A stretch of DNA of 64,000 nucleotides, taken from the NCBI GenBank assembly GCA_905221615.1, contig CAJNDT010006142.1, forward strand, positions 62,001 through 126,000, written 5' to 3'. The stretch is from Symbiodinium sp. CCMP2592. Its lineage: Eukaryota > Sar > Dinophyceae > Suessiales > Symbiodiniaceae. The translations under genes were made by a program, and so were the position numbers. This document shows, in pieces, positions 9,517 to 19,324 of the stretch. Within the stretch, counting starts at the first letter, position 1, and each line of letters opens with the position of its first letter. The notes under the pieces are model-generated. The model had not been told where the DNA came from, made no database searches, and was given only the letters and a program-made list of their open reading frames with translations.

Positions 9517-10151
9517 ATGGCTGGCGGACTTGGGCAGCTACTACACTGGCCATGTTTTACTTTATCTGCAGGCCGGGGGAAATTGTTCGGGGACTTCGAC
9601 GCGACCTCCTCACTCCTGATGATATCTTGGAGGCTGAGCACAGCTGGCTTTATCTTCGGATTCGAGGCCCGAAGACGAAAAGGCGAGGAGCAAAAATTCA
9701 GCACGTGAAACTGGACGATTACATTGCCATGGAGATTGCCCTACTTGCTTGGGAGGGTCTGCCTAAGGGGCGGCCTCTCTACCCTGGAAGCCCTTCTGCT
9801 TACCGCAGGCGCTGGGATGTGCTTCTCCGGGCTCTGGCCATCCCGGTTACAGCTGGCCTTACGCCAGCGTCGGTTCGTGCTGGTGGTGCTATCACGGCTT
9901 TTCAGAGAGGCCTCGCTGTTCCAGATCTCATGTGGAGAATGCGCTTGAAGTCTCAGGTGACACTTGAACACTAGATGCAGGAGATGGCTGGCTTTTCCGT
10001 GCTCCCCTCTTTGTCAAACGAGGCTCGCCGAGAAGTAAAAGTCGCCGGCTGCTTGTTCAAGGCCGTCGAGGAGAGGGCCATTCACTTACGAGCGGCGCGC
10101 TTTGCGGCCTCAAGCGGTGTGGAGGTTGCCGCTGAGCTCGACAACTTTTGA
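9441..10151 (+). pseudogene. Tyrosine recombinase catalytic domain, active-site Tyr replaced by stop
   Basis: The frame encodes FICRPGEIVRGLRRDLL (arginine I region), then IRGPKTKRRGAK (lysine beta-hairpin), then TPASVRAGGA (arginine II, with Ala where most recombinases have His). The final box reads VTLEH then TAG at 9972-9974, then MQEMAG. Family members normally have HYxQE here, so the stop replaces the nucleophilic tyrosine. The frame then stays open to a TGA at 10149, showing that the premature stop is recent. Such an enzyme would integrate circular cDNA without a target-site duplication. This copy cannot do so. Confidence 0.75.
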
Positions 10152-10357
10152 GCATCAGCAGGCCGATTTAATCTCCAACCTAAGACTTGCAGCCAGAGGC
10201 AAAAGAGAAGGCAGAACGACGGCAGAGCATGACTTATCACCCTGGAGGAGGTTGCCGCTGAGCTCGAAAACTTTTGAGCATCAGCAGGCCGATTTAATCT
10301 CCAACCTAAGACTTGCAGCCAGAGGCAAAAGAGAAGGCAGAACGACGGCAGAGCATG
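10121..10357 (+). repeat. Tandem duplication, two 111-bp units spaced 126 bp
   Basis: Positions 10121-10231 and 10247-10357 are identical except for one base (GACAAC against GAAAAC). They are separated by a 15-base spacer. The unit covers the C-terminal codons of the recombinase ORF and the following untranslated bases. The near-identity implies a recent duplication. Confidence 0.9.
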
Positions 10358-10376
10358 TATAGTTTCTGGCGATGCC

Positions 10377-11462
10377 ATGTTTTCGGCATCATCGAACATC
10401 TCCCTGGAGGCCGCGACGAAAAATATTCAGCGCGCCCTGGCGAACGGCCAGAACCTGGCATTTCCAGCGCTGGTCCACGCTGGAGCGCAATGCGCTCGTG
10501 GAGGCGCTTTCCGCGGCGGGGACTGCGTGGTCTCCGAGCCCATTCCAAGCGCAGCCCCGGCGGAGATGACCACGGTGCAGCAGACCGCGGCGGCTACAGC
10601 CGATGCCGCGGCGATGTCGGACCCGTCCCCGGAGCCCCCGGCCAGTCAAGAAGCAGCAGCAGATCCGAGCGTTCCATCTTATCCCGGCAAGCCTGACTTG
10701 CCGGCGCCTTGAGGGCCGTGGCCCGGCGTCTCAGTGGCACCAGTCGCCCCCGCCGGTGAAGGCGCGGCAGCTAAGGCAGCCCAGTCTCCGCCGGTGCGCC
10801 CGGCGCCCACTACCTCCTCGACGGCGACTTCGTACTTGCATTCCCGGAAAGGCCCGGCACACACAGATACCCGCGATGCTCCACCTCTTCCAGGCGATCG
10901 GGCATGTCCGGCATCACCGAGGGGGCCGGGCTGGCGCGAACGCACAGATGGTCGCAAGACCTGGCGGCGGCCAAGTATGTCAAGAACCGCACGGCCAAGG
11001 CACGCGGCGGGGAGCACGCCGGCACGCTCCTCGACGAACTGGTGCAGGAAGCCAAGATGGGCCGGGTTGTGGGCCGACGTCAAGATGGTGGCTCGGCCAC
11101 GACTCGACCATCTCACCGCACACGACGTGCCGACGCACCACTTCGTCGACGACTTACTATGTCGACATGGTGCGGCGGCGCGTCGTCGAGCTCGTGGGGA
11201 CGGCGTTGGCAGCGGCGGTCCGGCTCTACGGCCACGACCTGCTCAACGCATACCGCAATGGCCGGTGAAGGAGCCGGTGCAGTCAGGCACCCTCTGGTTT
11301 CACATGGCGATGTGCTTTGGGGCCGCGGCGTCCGTCTGGAAGGCGCTGCAGCGGGTCCTGGTCTGGGTCTTGGCCACCCACTTTGTCGACGACTTCAATG
11401 GAGTCGACTGCGAGGACACGGCAGCCAGGGCATGCGGACTTCTTCGAGCTGCTATAGGTTGA
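10377..11462 (+). pseudogene. Reverse-transcriptase fragment of a second element
   Basis: A GC-rich segment with an Ala/Pro-rich leader (10377-10712) and then a broken RT. LYGHDLLNAYR (motif A, read at about 11222-11255) is followed in another frame by QWPVKEPVQSGTLWFHMA, FGAAASVW (motif B) and THFVDDFNGVD (motif C, catalytic VDD at about 11380-11400). The stop at 11462 follows directly. The motifs fit the YR-retroelement RT type seen in dinoflagellates. The N-terminal fingers, RNase H and recombinase are missing, so this is a truncated relic. Confidence 0.65.
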
Positions 11463-11922
11463 GACGAAACCCTCCAGGAGGCGCAGGCCCCGGCGGCTGA
11501 GCAGGTGGTCCAGAGAGTCTTGCCAGCATCACCGCTACCAGCGTCAGCCTGTCGCCCACCTCGGCGTGTGGGCAAATCGGCACTCAAACCGGTCTACGCC
11601 AGGCCACATGATGAGTCGGCGGACTCGTCTTCGGTGTTGTCCACCAGCCTACGGGCAGCGGCAGCGCTGAAAGCCCTCCGGACCCTGCTGGCCCATCAGG
11701 CCAATGCTGGCGCCATTCATCGTGAACGGACGCTGTCTTCCGCTGCGACCTCTCAACCGCCCGGAGCATGGGATGGACCCGAGTGCAGACGCCCGCGGCG
11801 GCCAGCCTGGCGGTGCTGAAGCGGGCGGCCCAGGAGCCATCCACGAGCAGCGGACGAGCTGCTGAACCTGGCGAGCTGAGGTTGGCTGAGCCGGCACAGT
11901 GTGGGGTACGGGAGCGCCGGGC
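11463..11922. other. GC-rich stretch without a supported gene
   Basis: Overlapping short ORFs occur in several frames, but none continues the RT motifs of the preceding fragment. It probably contains decayed coding sequence of the same relic element. Confidence 0.4.
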
Positions 11923-12060
11923 GGGTAGCTGAAGGCGTCCCCCGGCGCCGGCTAGCCTAGCTTTGCGCTTGCGACCGGTCCGGTGCGATGCCTAACCACC
12001 ACTTCAATAAGGTGATCTGCCCGTCGCATATTGGTACCTCGTCGGTAGTTCGGCTTGTCA
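11923..12060 (+). repeat. Dispersed repeat, about 138 bp, copy 1
   Basis: Aligns with 59289-59427, sharing for example the core GCCGGCTAGCCTAGCTTTGC and the ending around TTGGTACCTCG. Here it directly precedes the GT-rich terminal repeat of the 12-22 kb element. At 59 kb it follows another dispersed repeat. Confidence 0.75.
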
Positions 12061-12070
12061 TGTAACGCAC

Positions 12071-12457
12071 GTGTGTGTGTGTGTGTGTGTGAACCTCTCT
12101 AGCACATGGGAGCAGAGGGTCACTCCTATCGTCGATTGCTCTCTATTGTCAGCCACATGTTGTGTTTTCAAACTGTACATAATTTTGCAGCGGAGTGCGG
12201 CATGGCTGTGGGACCGCACTCAACGAAGCTACCACAGTCATGGGATACCGAGTCTGATCAACTCGGCGTACCTGCACAACTTTCTGCAGCCCCCTGTGGT
12301 GCCAAGATTAGCTCCAGGACAGGCCCCCTGAGGTGTCCAGATAAGGCCAGTGCATTACTGTTTTGCACGTTTGCCGCAATCTGACATGCATAACCAGCAA
12401 GTGCAACATGCCTCTCTCCTCCTTCCTTTCTTCACCCGTGCTCTTGGCCGAATCAAT
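12071..12457 (+). repeat. Left direct terminal repeat with (GT)10 start
   Basis: Begins with ten GT dinucleotides. It continues with sequence matching 21698-22046 at more than 90% by eye, through a shared end GGCCGAATCAAT. This copy has about 38 extra bases near 12350-12395. The two copies have the same orientation. Confidence 0.85.
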
Positions 12458-12826
12458 CAGTGTGATCAGCGTGGGTCATGAGACTCCAGAGCAACGGCTT
12501 TCCGTCACGGCGCCGTGGTGACCCTTCGTGGGAGACCGGTGATGAACCGGATTGTTCAGACCTCTGGTTCAGACGTTCAGATCTCCCGCTGCTACTTATT
12601 CCCCTCTCTCTGTGATGCTTGCATGTGAATCTGACATGAGTGCAGGTGCAGTAACTGGCGTCTAGTGCAGTAACCGGCTGCTAATGCACAGGACTACCTC
12701 GCTATTCTGCGGTCCTTATTCTGTCTCTTCATTCTCAGGGAATGCAAGGGCATGTGATGCTGACATGAGTGCAGATGTGGTAATCTTCGTCTAATGCAAG
12801 TGACTGCAGCTTCCTGCGGGAAGTAA
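12458..12826. other. Leader region after left repeat, no gene
   Basis: Contains a match to 22468-22490 (TTTCCGTCACGGCGCCGTGG) and repeated phrases such as TGACATGAGTGCAG at about 12631 and 12763. No ORF of interest is present. It may be the untranslated leader of the element. Confidence 0.45.
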
Positions 12827-14218
12827 TTGGCCATCGGTTCTTGCATCCTCGACGTCCCTCAAGACAACAAGGCACTGGAAGCTTTTCGTGTAGCTTCGTG
12901 CTTGTCTTCAAGTTTCACCAACATGTGGCACGAGCAACAAGCCGCCCACCGCCCAGCGGGAGTGAGCCATCAACCGCAGTTTTTACAACAGACGCAGCCG
13001 GAACAGCAAGTTTGGACACCGGCATCACCGTACCCGACGTCAGCACGTCCGCAAGTGCAGCCACAGCAGCATGAACAATGGATGCAACCTGCATCCTATC
13101 CAACACAACCAACTTACCTGGCACAGATGCACCTCGCACAGACGATGCAGCCGTCTATGCCACAATTCAGCAACCCCCAGGGCACATCAACGATGCCAGG
13201 ACCACCAACACCACTTCATCACCAACCACACTCACCTTTCCACCAATCCGTGCAACTTCAACGACCAAGTCCCACCGTACAAACTACACTTCAACAAGCA
13301 CCACCACAGCAAATCATGACACCACACACGACATCCTTTGTTATGACACCACAACCAACATTTCCTATGATGCTTCAGCCGCATGACTCCTCAATTTTCA
13401 GCACCACTTGCACCTACCACATTCACGGCTACCCCCCGGCACATAGCACTCCTTTCGTTTACAGCCAACCAGCGCAACAGCTGCAAACACCCCCACCCAC
13501 ACCCAGCACCACATCAGCGGTGCCAAATTCGCTGCTGGATCAGTCTGCCCGACCTATTGCAGCCACACCCGCGGCCCAAGGCCCACAGGAAACACCAGCA
13601 CCCTCTCAGACTGCGGCAGATCAGAGTGTATCCACCCAGGCGCCGACTGCATCCGGGGACGTGCCTCACCCGGCTTCACCTCTTCCACGCCGCAGACATC
13701 GCTCACGCACCCACAGCCACGCACGAACAGCAAGCAGAAGCAATCCACGCAAGCACAAGAAACACCACAAGAGACACCAGCGCTCCCACAGCCGCCCGCA
13801 CGCCCGCAACAAGGCGCAGACAGCCGTAGGTCTTTGGAAGCTAGGACCCCCAACGTGGTGCTTCGCAGCCATTCAACGGTCCAAGCCCAGTCAGGGGACC
13901 AAGATCGATGGCATTTTCGAAGAGAGAGAACTCCACCAACCCGGCAAACACAACGCTTGCCCACCCCAAAAGCAGCAGCAACGCCGCCATACTGGCGATG
14001 CGTCACAGAGCCTCGCCTCGCAGTTTCAGCGAGTGGCTAAGCAATTTCGTTTGAAAGCCTCCTCATCCCAGCAACCTGGTATGCCTCCTTCCATTCAGCA
14101 GTCTACAACTGCGGCAGCACAGCCGCTTCCGGTGGATCCGTTATTGCATATTCGGAATTGTTTGAGAACCAGAAACCCACGCCACATGCAGTTGACCTTG
14201 ATGAGGTTAACAAGCTGA
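12827..14218 (+). CDS. Gln/Pro/Thr-rich protein of the 12-22 kb element
   Basis: A 463-residue frame; the first ATG that fits is at about 12922 (MWHEQQAAHRP). Nearly all of the first 250 residues are Gln, Pro, Thr, His and Ser with no globular pattern. At about 285-330 comes an Arg/His/Lys-rich nucleic-acid-binding-like stretch. The composition follows the C/A bias of the strand. No known domain is visible. By position it may be the Gag-like or ORF1 product that binds element RNA, which is inference only. The C-terminal 60 bases overlap the next ORF. Confidence 0.45.
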   Translation: MAIGSCILDVPQDNKALEAFRVASCLSSSFTNMWHEQQAAHRPAGVSHQPQFLQQTQPEQQVWTPASPYPTSARPQVQPQQHEQWMQPASYPTQPTYLAQMHLAQTMQPSMPQFSNPQGTSTMPGPPTPLHHQPHSPFHQSVQLQRPSPTVQTTLQQAPPQQIMTPHTTSFVMTPQPTFPMMLQPHDSSIFSTTCTYHIHGYPPAHSTPFVYSQPAQQLQTPPPTPSTTSAVPNSLLDQSARPIAATPAAQGPQETPAPSQTAADQSVSTQAPTASGDVPHPASPLPRRRHRSRTHSHARTASRSNPRKHKKHHKRHQRSHSRPHARNKAQTAVGLWKLGPPTWCFAAIQRSKPSQGTKIDGIFEERELHQPGKHNACPPQKQQQRRHTGDASQSLASQFQRVAKQFRLKASSSQQPGMPPSIQQSTTAAAQPLPVDPLLHIRNCLRTRNPRHMQLTLMRLTS

Positions 14219-14631
14219 CTCAGACACTGATCGAATTCGCGACAGACACTGAGATCAAAATTAACACACTACAGGAATTTGCCTACGGCGTCTTGTCGTC
14301 TGGAACTCGGCAAGCTTGCGAAGAATTAAATTCGGTGGTCACCCCCATCAGCGATGGGGTACACCAGATGCTCTTCGTGCCATGGCGCGGTGAGCAACGC
14401 CGGCCCTTCGGCCACACACAGAACGAGCAACTCAGCGACACTTATGTGTATACGTGCGCCCATGGCACAGACATGGCCACTGCCGCCAAAATCATGCTAG
14501 AGGATCTTTGCAGACCCACCTCGATCAAGCATACATTTGGTGACAACCGCAAAGGCATGGTCAGAACCCCCGAAAAATGGGGGTTCCACGCTGGACATTT
14601 CAGCATTGTTGGCTTCGGCGTCATTCAGTAA
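14158..14631 (+). CDS. Small globular ORF with an HGT motif
   Basis: A 157-residue ORF with normal globular composition, unlike its neighbours. It contains YVYTCAHGTDMATAAKIMLE and later WGFHAGHFSIVGFG. The His-Gly-Thr followed by a helix resembles the first active-site strand of ADP-ribosyltransferase-fold proteins (LxHGTxxxxxxxIL). The second Tyr and Glu of that fold are not evident, so this is only a resemblance. The frame overlaps the end of the Gln/Pro-rich ORF and ends at a TAA at 14629-14631. It could instead be a family-specific domain of the retroelement. Confidence 0.4.
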   Translation: MFENQKPTPHAVDLDEVNKLTQTLIEFATDTEIKINTLQEFAYGVLSSGTRQACEELNSVVTPISDGVHQMLFVPWRGEQRRPFGHTQNEQLSDTYVYTCAHGTDMATAAKIMLEDLCRPTSIKHTFGDNRKGMVRTPEKWGFHAGHFSIVGFGVIQ

Positions 14632-15367
14632 GTTCACTTGTCTTACAGTTCGGTCCACGGGTCTTCCTATTTATCCTATTTGTTTACAATTTCTTCACAT
14701 TTTCTTCCGATGCCAGGCTTTTGTTCACCCGGCTGCTAGAGCTGGCTAACGTTGCTCCGACTTCACATTTCTGAGCCACAAACAGGTGCCAGGGAACCTG
14801 GATACAGCGCAAGAGTCAGCCTGACGGTTTGTTGGATTGCATGCTTCTTCGTGTGCCCCGCAGCCTTTTGCAGCTACCGGCAGTATACGCAACAGGCCTA
14901 CATGATGCAGATGAACTAACATACACAACCCCGGTGGACACCAACGCCACCGACAGGCATGATGGGCACTTCCATCAACACGCTACAGAGATCCATGACG
15001 ATGCCGATTCGGCCAGGGGGACCACCTCCTCCACCACCACCTAACAATCAGGCAACTACGAGCCACCCATCACACACCCTTCACACTCCCTCAACATGGA
15101 ATCACATACCGGCAACCAACATCCCTTGCTCCCAGCCGACCTTCCCACCACCACCCCCACCCCCACACGCACCACATTCACAGCTTTACACACCTTCCCC
15201 ACCAACTTCCCTTCCACCTTCGCATTACTCCATCACCATCAGCTTTTTCACCAGCTTCCTCACCCACTTTCTCAACTACATTAACCACACAGACACCGAC
15301 AACATCCCACGCCGGCAACAACATCACCACGGCAACACTATTCCCCGCTCAGATACCACACGACTTT

Positions 15368-16273
15368 GTGCAAACATCGGAGCATTGGGACAACAGGCAA
15401 CTACTTGGCCTTAATCTTCCCCGACACATCCAAGCTACACCACATTCGGTTCAAAACAAAGCAGCAGGATTACCGATCGCTACCATCCCCTTGGTGGCTT
15501 TTCTCCGCCACAGTTGGTCGTCGTACTGGTTAAGGTATGCGGCTCACGGCTATGATTTGCATATCACATGCAACAAGGATATCAGCGAGGCAGTATTTAC
15601 TACAGAGCTTCTAGGGATGCTTCGCGCACGCAGAATAGATTTGGATCAAGCAGCCACCGCGTTCTGTTGGCAGGAGAAGCTACATCTTGCAAAACGTCCG
15701 GCCATGTCTCAGCTGATCAAGGAATTGGTCCTTTATTTGCAAGAGTTGCAAGACCAGTGCAACGATACCAACAAGGCATCAAAATCGACTGCTTCCCATC
15801 CACCCGAGCAGAAAGAAACAACAACACAAGATTCCCAGCAGGAGCAGCAATCTGAAGAACCGGGCCCTCAACTCCCGGTTCAGGAGTCACAGAAGGATGC
15901 GCATGACCCGCATTCAGCTCACCGGATCAGTGACTTAGAAGCGCAGCTGGCTTCAGCCTTGGAAGCAGTTGAAGCAATGAAAGCAGCGGGGTCAACCAGC
16001 GGTCACCCCAGCAAGCCCAAGAAGCAACAAGTACATCAATCCGCACAGCCTCGCACTCCAGCCGCCACAACACATAACCCAACTGGAAAGCCCTCTGTCA
16101 TCAACTCAAGGTCTCCCCAACGAATGAAAATCGAGGGCAAAAACGTGTTCTCACTTTGGACAGCAACACGGACAGCATGCATCCACACACCGCTTTCACC
16201 TCCTCCGGTGAACCACCAGCTCCAGCAACAAACACAACACCATCCACCGCAGCATCACCACCCGCTTCTCTGA
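15368..16273 (+). CDS. ORF with helical N-terminus and Gln-rich tail
   Basis: A 301-residue frame preceded by about 700 bases of Pro/Thr/His-coding low complexity (14.6-15.4 kb). Residues 30-130 look globular and helical (TTELLGMLRARRIDLDQA, SQLIKELVLYLQELQDQ). A probable coiled coil follows at about 185-215 (ISDLEAQLASALEAVEAMKA), then a Ser/Pro/His-rich tail. I do not recognise a family. Placement between the Gln/Pro-rich ORF and the RT suggests an element-encoded structural protein. Confidence 0.4.
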   Translation: MQTSEHWDNRQLLGLNLPRHIQATPHSVQNKAAGLPIATIPLVAFLRHSWSSYWLRYAAHGYDLHITCNKDISEAVFTTELLGMLRARRIDLDQAATAFCWQEKLHLAKRPAMSQLIKELVLYLQELQDQCNDTNKASKSTASHPPEQKETTTQDSQQEQQSEEPGPQLPVQESQKDAHDPHSAHRISDLEAQLASALEAVEAMKAAGSTSGHPSKPKKQQVHQSAQPRTPAATTHNPTGKPSVINSRSPQRMKIEGKNVFSLWTATRTACIHTPLSPPPVNHQLQQQTQHHPPQHHHPLL

Positions 16274-16614
16274 CTGGAATGAAAAGACAGCGCCAATCCA
16301 CCTTGGCACCTGCAAAATCTGGATCACACAAGGAGTCCAAGATGGACCCACAGCGCATTTTCCAGCAACCCACACAACCTAGCATATGGTTCCAGGACCA
16401 TTTCGCAGGAGTACATTCCGAGTCAGGAATCAGTCGGTGGTTCGGAGCTATCAAGGGAATCACGGAACAGCAGCGAAGCCAAGTAAAACAGTACTTGGAT
16501 CTGGTTGCATCAGAGTTTCCAACTCTGAGTGAGTCACAACAACAAACACTGCAAACCGCTGCAGTGGCATGGGGCCACCCAAAGCCATTGACAAATTCGG
16601 CACGCCAGCTTTGA
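16156..16614 (+). CDS. Unrecognised 152-residue ORF
   Basis: Overlaps the tail of the previous ORF in another frame. The first 60 residues are Ser/Pro/Thr-rich. The rest looks globular (IWFQDHFAGVHSESGISRWF, then RSQVKQYLDLVASEFPTLSE). It may be the true continuation of the preceding protein after a frameshift near 16200. No motif was identified. Confidence 0.35.
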   Translation: MDSNTDSMHPHTAFTSSGEPPAPATNTTPSTAASPPASLTGMKRQRQSTLAPAKSGSHKESKMDPQRIFQQPTQPSIWFQDHFAGVHSESGISRWFGAIKGITEQQRSQVKQYLDLVASEFPTLSESQQQTLQTAAVAWGHPKPLTNSARQL

Positions 16615-18080
16615 TCAAACTCGTGGCTATCATCACACTTGCACTCTCACCACGCTCCAGCGAGGAGCCAATCTCGTCCCCGCAAATCCAACTTCACTGC
16701 AAAACAATTTAAGAAGGTCATCCAAATTTTGGACAAAGGCAGAATCATTCTGCAAATGTTGGCGCCACAAGCTGAACAAACATCAGGACAGATGCACCAG
16801 ATCATTTTATGGTTACAAGGCTTATCTTTGTTATTACGGGTTCAGCATTTTCACTTCAAACATGAGGCTGGCCAATTCGCCAACTTACAACGACTCTTTC
16901 TACACTCATGTGTTTCACACCAGACCTACACACTTCCCTTTTTCAGGCAACAGCAGGTTGTCTAGTGCTGTGTATCCACACGACAGCATCTCCAGCGATT
17001 TGTCTACATTGGCAGTACCAGTCAAACAATGACACAGCGGGAGAGCACGTGCAACCGCAAGTTCAAACAACTCAAGCAACACAAATTGTGCAAGCTGAAC
17101 TTTCACTCAGATGGTGGCATAAACACAAGTGCTATCACCAATACACCCCAATTGTGCTGCAGGCCAATATGTCAGCTACAGAGTTGGAAGCTACAGAGAA
17201 CACACTCATACAGCACCATCAGGCAAAGCTCAATTTTCCTTGCGTCACATCTCACATGAAAGGAGCCTTTTCAGGGTTCACAAAAGCAGCCAACAACAAA
17301 CACAACGGCACAGCCACCTTGTGGGCCAATCTCCGCAGAGGAAAACTACACCATTCCATTCGGAATTTCACCAGTTCCCGCTCTTCGACACACGAAAGCA
17401 AGCATGGCTTACAGTTTCACATCTCAGTTCCAACACACGCACCAGATTCGACACGGTGCGTCAGCTTTTGCGCTCCGACACACCGACTGCCACAGTTTAG
17501 GCGCTGTACAAACTTACCAACAATTTACCACGTAGAGACCGCAGACATGCGCAAAAAACCTTCACACAGTCTTCAAGAAGCGATGACTTACAACTCCACC
17601 AGCAACAAAACCAATCTACCTACACACACACACACTGTTGCATCCGCAATTCACTGACAACATGCGTCAGTTTCTACGCTCCCGTCTCACCGAGCAAAAA
17701 CAACGCATTCCACCATTACATCTACCTAGCACAAAATTGGTTTTTACACAACTGGAGGGCGGCTCACACCACTTGGCAGCCGCGCCACAAGCCGGCATGC
17801 ACGTGCGCATCGTTGCAAGCACAAGTTTCACCGCACCATATCTACAACAACCACATTGCCATTCAAATGGCAGAACTGCAGCCACAACATGAATTTTTGG
17901 CTTATTCAGGCAAGAGCAACTGCCTACCAAAGCCATCACAACTTGCGGCTCAACTTGCGCGATCTTTTAGATCTTGGCACAAGCACTATGGCTTTCCATT
18001 TAATGTTGATGCCACAAAACAATTTGTGGTAGAACAAATGTCACAACACAAAGAACATTGCTCCTACACTATAGGGAACT
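16615..18080 (+). other. Decayed A/C-rich coding DNA
   Basis: Short overlapping ORFs in all three + frames, rich in His, Thr, Gln and Asn, with no conserved motif. The strand composition (many ACA, CAA and CAC trinucleotides) continues unchanged from the coding regions on both sides. It is probably the broken N-terminal part of the RT polyprotein. Confidence 0.4.
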
Positions 18081-18173
18081 CCAGAAAGTTGGAATGTGGT
18101 TTCATGGTAGGATCCCCCATAATTTACCATAGAAGGGTTAGGACCTTAGGATAATCATATTCCAACTTTCTGG
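18081..18173. repeat. 93-bp inverted-repeat element (MITE-like)
   Basis: Perfect 15-bp inverted ends, CCAGAAAGTTGGAAT at 18081-18095 and its complement at 18159-18173, enclose 63 bases. A shorter inner pair (ATGGTA...TACCAT) lies inside. It interrupts the A/C-rich region with sequence of different composition. It could be a miniature inverted-repeat transposon or a structured RNA. No clear target-site duplication was seen. Confidence 0.65.
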
Positions 18174-18189
18174 CTTTTACCTTAACACT

Positions 18190-19324
18190 TTGCACATCAA
18201 ATCAGTCAAGCAAATACAGCAACAACTTCCAACCGGAATCATTCACTGCGAAGACCATTTTCCGAATAGAATCATGTGGTACTGCCCGGCTTTGTACCAC
18301 ACTGTCATTCACAACACACGTTTCTCGATGAGGAAGTCTTTCGCATTTCACCCCACGCACCCCTTCAGCATCACTATGATGTCTATGCCATGCTCCCAGA
18401 CTATGCCTGGGCCCTCAAACAATGGGGCCGCATACCGCGAGCATAGATACCCAAACGCAAGAAGAAATTCGCAAAAGGACGTCCCATAGTAGCATTTCTA
18501 GACACTATGGGCAGGAAATTATGGGAGGCACTTGCGGACGTTCTACAGCTCATGACATCGCAGGCATGTCCAGTTTCATTCCATCAGGGAGATGGCATCA
18601 CTCAACTCAAGCAAACAGCAGCCTTTTTGCAAGACAGACACAAACTACAGGATTCCGCGGAATACGTCCTGTACAATCAGGATTTAGCAGGCTTCTTCAC
18701 TTCGGTCGACAAGAGCCGATTCTTTCAGCATACAGAAGACTTGCGCGGTGGTACCGGGAGAAAAACCCACTTCACTCCAACACATTTTACATTGATCACT
18801 CACAGAAGGACCCCACGCACCGGGTACATAGGGGCAAGAGCAGACAAAAGCAACAGGAAGCATCGTCGGGCAACAAAATCGGCATTCAGCCTCAACACAT
18901 CCCACAGCTCATTACAGCAGTACTCATGCTAAACTAATTTACAGTTGGCAACTCTCCCATCGAGCAGTTCCGTGGTGCACCCATGGGATCACCGTGCACC
19001 CCAGCTTTATGCAATCTTGTGGTGGCTGTAGAGGAACAATGTTGGCACCACACGTACAAACAACTTTTTGTCAATCACAAGTATTTTCCTCAGCACACCC
19101 GCAAGGACCATGCCATTTTCTTTGCAACCCGCTACGTAGACAACAGAGTACTTTTGCTGCCACGACACTTGGCCAAGCTGCCTCCCTTCAAGCAACTCGC
19201 AGCTGCATCTTTTTACAAGCCTCTGGTGCAAAGAGTCACTACACCTAGCAACAAAGCCTACAGTGCCGTTCGAGCCATGCGTGACCTCTACGTGGCAGCT
19301 GGATACTGCGACCGTCAGCTGTAG
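18190..19324 (+). pseudogene. Reverse transcriptase with YVDN box, frameshifted
   Basis: Fingers-like KGRPIVAFLDTMGRKLWEAL (about 18480-18530), motif A LYNQDLAGFFTSVDKSRFF (about 18670-18730), motif B RGAPMGSPCTPALCNLVV (about 18970-19025) and motif C FATRYVDNRVLLL (about 19124-19160) occur in the right order. They are spread over two frames, with a switch near 18745 and a TAA at about 18935. The motif-B form GAPMGSPxxPxLxNL and the RYVDx context recall Penelope-like RTs. The second catalytic Asp of YxDD is Asn here, which would normally cripple catalysis. No endonuclease domain was recognised. Confidence 0.6.

Larger units (their letters stand above)
3433..10151 (+). mobile_element. DIRS-like tyrosine-recombinase retrotransposon, degenerate
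   Basis: Consecutive + strand ORFs encode, in order, a short membrane-spanning protein, two Gag-like proteins, a reverse transcriptase, an RNase H-like region and a tyrosine recombinase. This is the DIRS order (gag-RT-RH-YR). The reading frame shifts at least five times, and the recombinase lacks its catalytic tyrosine codon, so this copy cannot be autonomous. No terminal inverted or split repeats were identified, so both ends are approximate. Dinoflagellate genomes are known to be rich in such elements. Confidence 0.75.

Noticed and set aside
11130-11160. HHFVDDLL read as a second RT catalytic box
   Set aside because: The surrounding codons do not fit RT order; the true motif C (THFVDDFNGVD) follows at about 11380 after motifs A and B.
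12071-12331. ORFs starting in the GT run (CVCVCV N-termini) at 12071 and 21698
   Set aside because: They arise from the microsatellite and the terminal repeats; no protein support.
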